Shown: piece by piece, positions 6,613 to 10,911 of the stretch
Numbering within the stretch: the first letter of the stretch is position 1
Layout: every line of letters begins with the position of its first letter
Source: CAYYNP01 sp964472545
GTDB taxonomy: Bacteria; Planctomycetota; Planctomycetia; Pirellulales; Thermoguttaceae
DNA: 10,911 nucleotides
NCBI GenBank assembly: GCA_964472545.1
Contig: CAYYNP010000328.1
Coordinates: 1-10,911 of the forward strand
Reading direction: 5' to 3'
Made by a program: the position numbers and the translations under genes
Notes under the pieces: generated by a model
Told to the model about the DNA's origin: nothing
What the model saw: only the letters and a program-made list of their open reading frames with translations
Database searches by the model: none

Positions 6613-8076
6613 TTACCAGTCGTCCGTCCTAAACGGCGAGGCGGGGATCCCCTCCTTGTTGTAGAGGTTGGCGCCGGCGGGGTTCATCGAATAGGCGTAT
6701 CGGACGGCCACCGGTTTGGCGACTTCTGAGCACTTCACGATCACGTCGTCGCCGTCGATCGTGGCTTCGGCCCAGTGCCATTGCTGGTCGGCCCCGGCGA
6801 CGGCGAAGCGTCCGAGTTTGCCATCTTCGACCTCTTGCGTCGGCTCGAGACCTTCCTTCTTGCCGACCATCAGTCCGCCGCCGACGTGGTCGAACGAAAC
6901 GCGAATTGCGCCGCCCTCGACCTTGATGCCCTTGTAGAGCGGGCCACAGGGGACGATCTCCTTCTTGCCGTACGTCTGGTGCAGGGCCCATTGGGCCAGC
7001 CGCCAGCCGACGTCCTGCTTGTTGCGGGGATGGATATCGTTGGCCTGGCCGATGTCGGTGATCACGGCCATGCCGGTGTGTTTGATGGTCAGCGCCTTGC
7101 GTTGGGCCTCGCGGATTCTCGCCCAGCCGTTGCCTCCGGCCGGATCATCGTTCGGCTGCTGGAAGTCGGCCAACTGGACCCAGTAGAAACCCAAGTCCGG
7201 ATTGAACAACTTGCGCCAGCCGTTGACCAGCGCCTGGGTCTTGTGGTAGTACGATTCGCCTTCGCCGCCGTTCGACTCGCCTTGATACCAGATCGCGCCG
7301 CGCATCGCGAAGGGTGCCAGCGGATGGACCATGGCGTTGTAGATCGCCGAGGGGGAGCCGCCGCCGACCTGGGTGTTCTCGTCGTACGCGGCCACCTGAT
7401 CGGCGATCGTCTTCAACTCGGGCACGCTCTGGAATCCGGCCAGCGACGTCCAGGGTTCAATTCGGGTGCCGCCCCAGTTCGAGCCCACCAGGCCGATCGG
7501 CACCTTCAACTCCGCCTGCAAGCGGCGGCCGAAGAAATAGCCCACGGCCGAGAAGCCACGCGCCGATTGCGGCTGGCAAACTTGCCAACTGCCGGGGCAG
7601 GTGTCTTTGGGCAACGGCGATGTGGTGTGGCCGGGGACGTTGAACAGGCGGATCTGCGGATGCTCGGCCGCGGCGATTTCCTTATCGGGGTTGAGCGCGC
7701 CGGCGACGCTCCATTCCATGTTGGATTGTCCCGAACAGATCCAGACCTCGCCGATCAGCACGTCCGTCAACTCGATCGTGTTCTTGGCCGTGACGATGAG
7801 CTTCTGGCCTTCGGCGTTGGCCTTCAGCGCGTCGAGCTTGACCTGCCAGCGGCCGTTTTCGTCGGCCTTGGCGGCCTTGCTTTGGCCGCCCAGCGATACG
7901 GCGACGTCTTCGCCCGGATCGGCCCAGCCCCAAACCGGTACGGGCAGTTCGCACTGCAAGACCATCGAGTCGCCGAAGATCGACGCCAGCTTCACGTCGG
8001 CCTGCGCCGAAACGGCCAGGCAAACGGAAACGAGAACAGCGGCAAGAGAGGTGAGAAGCTTGCGTTGGAAAGACAT
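6613..8076 (-). CDS. Secreted sialate O-acetylesterase
   Basis: A 487-residue exported esterase of the SASA/SGNH-like family, which removes O-acetyl groups from sialic acids and, in many bacterial relatives, from other acetylated glycans. Residues 1-26 are a signal peptide with LAAVLVSVCLAV and cleavage likely after AQA. An N-terminal beta domain (about 28-105) begins DVKLASIFGDSMVLQ, as usual for the family. The nucleophile block is CSGQSNMEW (114-122, serine 118). Further conserved blocks are GLVGSNWGGTRIEPW (195-209), WYQGESN (263-269) and the histidine block NDIHPRNKQDVGWRLA (346-361, Asp347/His349). A C-terminal beta segment ends at TAA 6613-6615. The ATG at 8076 has AAGGAG 7 bases upstream; a longer frame to 8475 has no such support and would run through the divergent promoters. 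Family certain, exact substrate inferred. Confidence 0.92.
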   Translation of the reverse strand: MSFQRKLLTSLAAVLVSVCLAVSAQADVKLASIFGDSMVLQCELPVPVWGWADPGEDVAVSLGGQSKAAKADENGRWQVKLDALKANAEGQKLIVTAKNTIELTDVLIGEVWICSGQSNMEWSVAGALNPDKEIAAAEHPQIRLFNVPGHTTSPLPKDTCPGSWQVCQPQSARGFSAVGYFFGRRLQAELKVPIGLVGSNWGGTRIEPWTSLAGFQSVPELKTIADQVAAYDENTQVGGGSPSAIYNAMVHPLAPFAMRGAIWYQGESNGGEGESYYHKTQALVNGWRKLFNPDLGFYWVQLADFQQPNDDPAGGNGWARIREAQRKALTIKHTGMAVITDIGQANDIHPRNKQDVGWRLAQWALHQTYGKKEIVPCGPLYKGIKVEGGAIRVSFDHVGGGLMVGKKEGLEPTQEVEDGKLGRFAVAGADQQWHWAEATIDGDDVIVKCSEVAKPVAVRYAYSMNPAGANLYNKEGIPASPFRTDDW

Positions 8077-8083
8077 CGGTGGA

Positions 8084-8089
8084 CTCCTT
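8084..8089 (-). promoter_or_regulatory. Ribosome binding site AAGGAG of the esterase gene
   Basis: The minus strand reads AAGGAG, 7 bases, ATG at 8076. This decides the start that yields the signal peptide. Confidence 0.75.
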
Positions 8090-8180
8090 GGGGTTTGCGG
8101 TGAGCGGTCACTCCGGGACAGGTGCTTCGCGGCCGGTTCGCCGCCCGCACAGTCCCTTGGCTTCTGGCACTGTAGGTCGC

Positions 8181-8189
8181 AGTATATCA
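8181..8189 (-). promoter_or_regulatory. Extended -10 promoter element of the esterase gene
   Basis: The minus strand reads TGATATACT, an extended -10 with a TATACT core identical to that upstream of ruvB. It lies about 105 bases before the esterase ATG. No clear -35 is seen. The element overlaps the stop codon of the small ORF at 8187. Confidence 0.42.
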
Positions 8190-8312
8190 AGACGGCCGCA
8201 AGAATGCGAGAATTCCTAGCACGGCCGCAAGCAACCCCCAGGCGGCCCAAACGGCGGTCTGAAAGGGCGATTTCCGAGATCGTCGGGCTCGGTTTCTCCG
8301 TTCGATTCTCAC
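8187..8312 (-). CDS. Possible 41-residue single-helix membrane protein
   Basis: From a GTG at 8310-8312 the minus strand encodes a basic N-terminus (RIERRNRARRSRKS), then one hydrophobic helix (TAVWAAWGLLAAVLGILAFL) and a short tail ending RPS. A positive stretch followed by about 20 apolar residues is what a small inner-membrane protein looks like. GGGAG lies 12 bases upstream of the GTG, which is rather far. An ATG at 8384 would give a 65-residue form. Against it: it overlaps the predicted promoters on both strands, it is very short, and no relative is known to me. A direct repeat ACGGCCGCAAG at 8192-8202 and 8221-8231 lies within it. Confidence 0.28.
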   Translation of the reverse strand: MRIERRNRARRSRKSPFQTAVWAAWGLLAAVLGILAFLRPS

Positions 8313-8322
8313 CGAAAGCCGG

Positions 8323-8351
8323 TTCTCCCGCGACGGATTCCTGCGTATACT
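8323..8351 (+). promoter_or_regulatory. Promoter of the plus-strand three-gene operon
   Basis: -10 TATACT at 8346-8351 follows a weak -35 TTCTCC (8323-8328) at a 17-base spacing. A TG lies 2 bases before the -10, one base further away than in a standard extended -10. Transcription would begin near 8358, giving a leader of about 56 bases before the GTG start. Confidence 0.45.
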
Positions 8352-8400
8352 GTGGGGGCGCCCCGTAGCTTGAAGGAGCGTCATATCGAGAGGCCCTACA

Positions 8401-8406
8401 GAGGAG
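8401..8406 (+). promoter_or_regulatory. Ribosome binding site GAGGAG of the radical SAM gene
   Basis: GAGGAG is followed by 7 bases and then GTG at 8414. It supports the non-ATG start. Confidence 0.7.
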
Positions 8407-8413
8407 CGATTCG

Positions 8414-9070
8414 GTGCACAACGCGGCAAGTGCGGCAGACGAGAGCCTGATCCTGGCGCAGGTGGTTCGAGTCACCGAAGCCGAAGGGCCGGGGCGCCGG
8501 TTTGCGCTCTGGGTTCAGGGCTGTCCGTTGCGATGTGCCGGGTGCTGCAATCCGGAGATGTTGTCCTTCTCCCGCGGCCGAGCCGTCCGCGTGGCCGAGT
8601 TGATCCAACGCGTACTGACGGTGGCCCGGCGGGATCAGATCGAGGGTATCACTTTGCTGGGCGGTGAGCCGGTGGCCCAGGCGGCAGCCGCTGCGGAGTT
8701 GGCCGCGGCCGTGCAAGCGAATTGCCTTACGGTGATGCTCTTTAGCGGCTATGCGCTCGCGGAAATCCGCCGCATGGAGGACCCGGCCGCAAGACGTTTG
8801 CTGCGTCATACCGACGTGTTGGTCGACGGGCCGTACCGGCGCGACCTGCCGGAAACCGGCCGCCGTTGGGTTGGCTCGGCGAATCAGCAGGTCCACTTCC
8901 TCAGCCGCCGCTACCGGCCGGAAGATCCCGTCTGGCAGATGCCCAACAGTATCGAAATCCGCTTGCGGGGCGGGGAACTGTGCGTCAACGGTTTCCCGGC
9001 GGCCGCGGCCGTCGGTTTGTGGAAACGTCCGGGCGCGTCCGCACCGGCGTCGTGCGGGGGAGGAGAATGA
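8414..9070 (+). CDS. NrdG-like radical SAM activating enzyme (4Fe-4S single-cluster type)
   Basis: A 218-residue radical SAM protein of the compact activase type, which reductively cleaves S-adenosylmethionine to make a radical; classical members activate glycyl-radical enzymes. The cluster motif is CPLRCAGC (C37, C41, C44, spacing CX3CX2C), preceded by FALWVQG and followed by an extra cysteine, C45. LLGGEP (81-86) is the SAM-binding GGE motif, and DVLVDGPYRRDL (134-145) matches the family's later conserved block. The remainder (about 150-218) carries SANQQVHFLS and a strand-rich tail, like other planctomycete 'single cluster domain' proteins. The start is GTG, supported by GAGGAG. The next gene begins 3 bases after the stop. 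No ribonucleotide reductase or glycyl-radical partner is nearby, so the substrate is unknown. I recall such proteins as fixed members of fvm-type ternary gene clusters. Confidence 0.85.
   Translation: MHNAASAADESLILAQVVRVTEAEGPGRRFALWVQGCPLRCAGCCNPEMLSFSRGRAVRVAELIQRVLTVARRDQIEGITLLGGEPVAQAAAAAELAAAVQANCLTVMLFSGYALAEIRRMEDPAARRLLRHTDVLVDGPYRRDLPETGRRWVGSANQQVHFLSRRYRPEDPVWQMPNSIEIRLRGGELCVNGFPAAAAVGLWKRPGASAPASCGGGE
9056..9065 (+). promoter_or_regulatory. Ribosome binding site before the GTG at 9074
   Basis: A purine run, GGGGGAGGAG, inside the end of the radical SAM gene lies 8 bases before GTG 9074-9076. It favours this GTG over an out-of-frame ATG that overlaps the preceding stop at 9067. 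Confidence 0.6.
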
Positions 9071-9073
9071 CGC

Positions 9074-10165
9074 GTGCGAACGATCGGCCGTTTTGAAGCG
9101 AACCTGTTGCAGATCCTCCACTGCTTCCTGGGACGGGCACCGGCCGCCCAGACGTTGCCGCTTCTGCTGCGCACGATGAACCGTCCGCCCGGCCTCAGCC
9201 GCGACGCGGTCGCTCTGGTGCAGGATGCCCTGGCCAAGGGGTGCGTGATGCTGGTCGCCCGCGGCGGATGGCGCCGCCAGCGCTACCTGCGCGAAGGTCA
9301 ACCGGCCGAGGGCCGCCTCTGGCAGCGATCGTCGCCGGAGGAATTGGGCTTGTCGTTTTCGCCCAACGCGCTGGACTTTCTGATGTGGGCAACGGCCGAA
9401 AAGGCCGCCGGCGACGACGTCCACTGGCAGCCGTCGGCGGAGATCGCGTTGACTACCGGCGACCGTTACCTGCTCTTCTTGGCCTATGGCGCAGTACGCA
9501 AGACGGCGATTGGCGCGGCCTGGCGGCGGCCTCCGTTTTCGGCCGACGGGCTGTGTCGGTTGGCGTTTCCGGAGGATTTCGCCGACGGTGCTTTGGAGAC
9601 GGCCCCGGATTATCGGCCGTGGACATCCGGCCCGGCGTCCGCTATCTTGGAATCGATGCAGCACGACTTGACGCGCCGGTGGCTGCGGTTGGAGCGGCAG
9701 AAGGGACGCATCGTGCAGCACGGACGGATGCAGGCCGTGGGGCGGTCGCAGGAGTGCGTGCTCGAGGCCTTTTTCGATGCGGTGGACGAGGCCGGCCGCC
9801 GGGATCTGACTCGCTTCCTGCTGGCGACGGCGGCCCGGCTGTTGCGCGATCGCCCGGGCGGCAAGTCCTGGGTCGGTGAACTCGGCACTGAAAACCTTCG
9901 GCTGGCCGAGCGGATCGAGACCTACCAGGCCGCCTTTGCATTTCTGCGGGGGCTCGAGCGGCTGCAAGACTGGCAACAGCAGGCCCGAGCAGTCGGTTAC
10001 TTCGACGAAGGCTACGCGGCGGCGCAGCTCTGGAAGGCCGATTGGGAGACGTTTGACGGAGACACGACCTGCGACGTGGCACGCGGCATCGTACGCCGCT
10101 GGGACCCGTTGCACGCGGCGCGGAGCCAAGACGAGCAAACGGAGACGCCGTCGGAACGGGCGTAG
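9074..10165 (+). CDS. Uncharacterised 363-residue protein, possible fvm-system component
   Basis: I do not recognise a catalytic domain. The N-terminal part (1-120) is mainly helical, with FEANLLQILHCFLGR and a basic patch GGWRRQRYLREG. A middle block contains LGLSFSPNALDFLMWATAE and GDRYLLFLAYGAVRKT. The rest is helix-rich, with HDLTRRWLRLERQKGRI, LTRFLLATAARLL and YQAAFAFLRGLERLQDWQQ, and a motif YFDEGYAAAQLWKADWETF near the end. There is no signal peptide, membrane segment or nucleotide-binding motif, so it is probably a soluble scaffold or adaptor. Translation is likely coupled to the upstream gene: 3-base gap and a shared GGAGGAG. From memory it resembles a large accessory protein of FtsH-vWA-MoxR ternary systems (perhaps the domain called fvmX6); this is a recollection, not a match result. 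The very polar C-terminal tail SQDEQTETPSERA is probably disordered. Confidence 0.78.
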   Translation: MRTIGRFEANLLQILHCFLGRAPAAQTLPLLLRTMNRPPGLSRDAVALVQDALAKGCVMLVARGGWRRQRYLREGQPAEGRLWQRSSPEELGLSFSPNALDFLMWATAEKAAGDDVHWQPSAEIALTTGDRYLLFLAYGAVRKTAIGAAWRRPPFSADGLCRLAFPEDFADGALETAPDYRPWTSGPASAILESMQHDLTRRWLRLERQKGRIVQHGRMQAVGRSQECVLEAFFDAVDEAGRRDLTRFLLATAARLLRDRPGGKSWVGELGTENLRLAERIETYQAAFAFLRGLERLQDWQQQARAVGYFDEGYAAAQLWKADWETFDGDTTCDVARGIVRRWDPLHAARSQDEQTETPSERA

Positions 10166-10200
10166 ACGCGCACGTCGCGGCGGCCACGATCTTCATTCGA

Positions 10201-10206
10201 GGGAGG
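10201..10206 (+). promoter_or_regulatory. Ribosome binding site GGGAGG of the 189-residue gene
   Basis: GGGAGG is followed by TTTCTG and then ATG at 10213, an ideal 6-base spacing. It lies in the 47-base gap between the second and third operon genes. Confidence 0.75.
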
Positions 10207-10212
10207 TTTCTG

Positions 10213-10782
10213 ATGAGTCGAGCCTATCGCATTCGGGTGCGAGAGACGTTGCGGCGGGTGATCCGCGCGACGGACCACGTAAGCTCGGAACTGGAACTGC
10301 TGGAGATCCTTCCCCAGGACGAGATGGCCGAACTGCTCGCCGCCGAGTTGATCGACCGCGGCTTCCAGCGGCGCGGCAACCTGCTCGTACGGCAAGAGGA
10401 CGACGTCGTCGTGACGGTCGACCTGGAGACGGGCAACGTGAAGGTGGAGGCCGAATCGTCGGAGGACGTCAAGCTCGAGGCCGAGAAGGGCGGCGTCGTT
10501 TACGACCGTTCCCGACGGGCGCGCGAAGAGGCGAAGCAAGCCCTCAGCGACCAGATCCGCCAGAACCTGGAGCGAGAGGCCGAGCGAAAGCGCGAGAAGC
10601 TGCAAGCGGATGCGACCGATCGTCTGGAGGCCGAACTGGCCGGCGTTACGTCGGAACTCGACCAGGCCGTCAACCGCGCCACGGCCGAAGCGCTGAAGCG
10701 CAAAGCGGCCCAGATCGGCCAGATTAAGCAGATGACCGACGACCCCGAGAGCGGATCGTTGACGATTGTGGTGGAGGTGTAA
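10213..10782 (+). CDS. Uncharacterised 189-residue coiled-coil protein, possible fvm-system component
   Basis: The N-terminal part (1-90) is an alpha/beta domain: a strand SRAYRIRVRETL, a helix LPQDEMAELLAAELIDRG (33-50), then strands NLLVRQEDDVVVTVDLETG and NVKVEAESSEDVKLE. From about 99 to 175 it is a highly charged helix, rich in Arg, Lys, Glu and Gln, with heptad-like ELDQAVNRATAEALKRKAA, so a coiled coil is likely. It ends with a short strand, GSLTIVVEV. No catalytic motif, signal or membrane segment is present. It is the third gene of the operon, and its strong ribosome binding site suggests higher output than the gene before it. I recall similar proteins next to FtsH-like ATPases, vWA proteins and MoxR in planctomycete and cyanobacterial clusters (perhaps fvmX5); this is unverified. 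A role as an adaptor for an ATPase complex is inferred. Confidence 0.82.
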   Translation: MSRAYRIRVRETLRRVIRATDHVSSELELLEILPQDEMAELLAAELIDRGFQRRGNLLVRQEDDVVVTVDLETGNVKVEAESSEDVKLEAEKGGVVYDRSRRAREEAKQALSDQIRQNLEREAERKREKLQADATDRLEAELAGVTSELDQAVNRATAEALKRKAAQIGQIKQMTDDPESGSLTIVVEV

Positions 10783-10805
10783 CGCATCATGCCGATCGAG
10801 CTTCC

Positions 10806-10902
10806 GGGTGGCTGGGGCAAAGCGCAGCGGTGCCCCAGGGATTCACGAGGCCGTGCGAACCGCGACGACCAGGGGCACCGCAGCGCTTTGCCCCAGCCAC
10901 CC
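10806..10902. repeat. Long inverted repeat (34-base arms), dispersed-element type
   Basis: Arms 10806-10839 and 10869-10902 are inverted copies with only two mismatches (positions 21 and 32 of the arm) around a 29-base spacer. Each arm can also form its own hairpin: CTGGGGCA 10812-10819 with TGCCCCAG 10831-10838 on the left, and GGGGCA 10872-10877 with TGCCCC 10889-10894 on the right. The element can therefore switch between one long stem and two short ones. It begins 24 bases after the stop of the 189-residue gene and could terminate or protect the operon transcript. A decayed relative lies at 6367-6425, showing that the element is dispersed. Confidence 0.85.
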
Positions 10903-10911
10903 CATTGCAGG

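Noticed and set aside
6775..8103. 442-codon plus-strand frame opposite the esterase
   Set aside because: Antisense shadow of a gene with intact catalytic blocks.
8077..8475. N-terminal extension of the sialate O-acetylesterase
   Set aside because: It overlaps the divergent promoters and the start of the radical SAM gene, and would displace the signal peptide; AAGGAG supports the start at 8076.
9067..9096. ATG overlapping the radical SAM stop as start of the next gene
   Set aside because: It is in a different frame and ends after about ten codons; the GTG at 9074 opens the 363-residue frame.
8396..10138. 580-codon open frame on the minus strand opposite the three-gene operon
   Set aside because: The plus strand holds a clear radical SAM protein, good ribosome binding sites and tight gene spacing. 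The minus frame is a low-complexity, arginine- and proline-rich antisense shadow typical of high-GC codon use.
1461..10902. CRISPR array
   Set aside because: The repeats are inverted, of three different sequences and widely scattered; there are no regular direct repeats with spacers.

Overview
The window looks like a high-GC chromosomal segment from a planctomycete, most likely of the Pirellulales type. This is a judgement from gene content, not a search. The clues are a large secreted HzsA-related c-type cytochrome with a discoidin domain, a secreted sialate O-acetylesterase, an isomerase-like sugar protein, a RuvB with lineage-typical variant motifs (recalled, not aligned), and several long palindromic repeats between genes. 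No tRNA, rRNA, CRISPR array, transposase or phage gene was seen.

Layout. (1) Bases 1-1419, plus strand: the 3' part of an L-fucose isomerase-like gene that continues past the left edge. (2) Bases 1420-1573: a convergent gap filled by an inverted repeat. (3) Bases 1574-8076, minus strand: four genes, namely a STAS-domain protein, ruvB, the HzsA-related diheme protein and a sialate O-acetylesterase. Gaps of 224-314 bases separate them, and each gap holds promoter-like or repeat sequence, so they look like separate transcription units rather than one operon. (4) Bases 8077-8413: a divergent promoter region with good -10 boxes on both strands and a possible very small membrane-protein ORF. (5) Bases 8414-10782, plus strand: a compact three-gene operon made of an NrdG-like radical SAM activase, a 363-residue protein of unknown fold, and a 189-residue protein with a globular N-terminal half and a charged coiled-coil C-terminal half. 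(6) Bases 10783-10911: a near-perfect 34-base-arm inverted repeat at the right edge.

How the genes may work together. The minus-strand proteins suggest a heterotrophic, glycan-using life: the esterase removes acetyl groups from sialic acid or related glycans, and the fucose isomerase-like protein is a sugar-isomerase relative. The HzsA-related protein is a periplasmic redox protein with two CxxCH haem sites.

The plus-strand operon is the most interesting part. From memory, its gene types resemble accessory components of the FtsH-vWA-MoxR ('fvm') ternary systems, a class of predicted NTP-dependent conflict or stress systems common in planctomycetes. The ATPase and vWA genes would lie beyond the right edge, so this assignment is not proven here.

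The window also carries at least three families of intergenic palindromic elements. One of them occurs twice: intact at 10806-10902 and decayed at 6367-6425.
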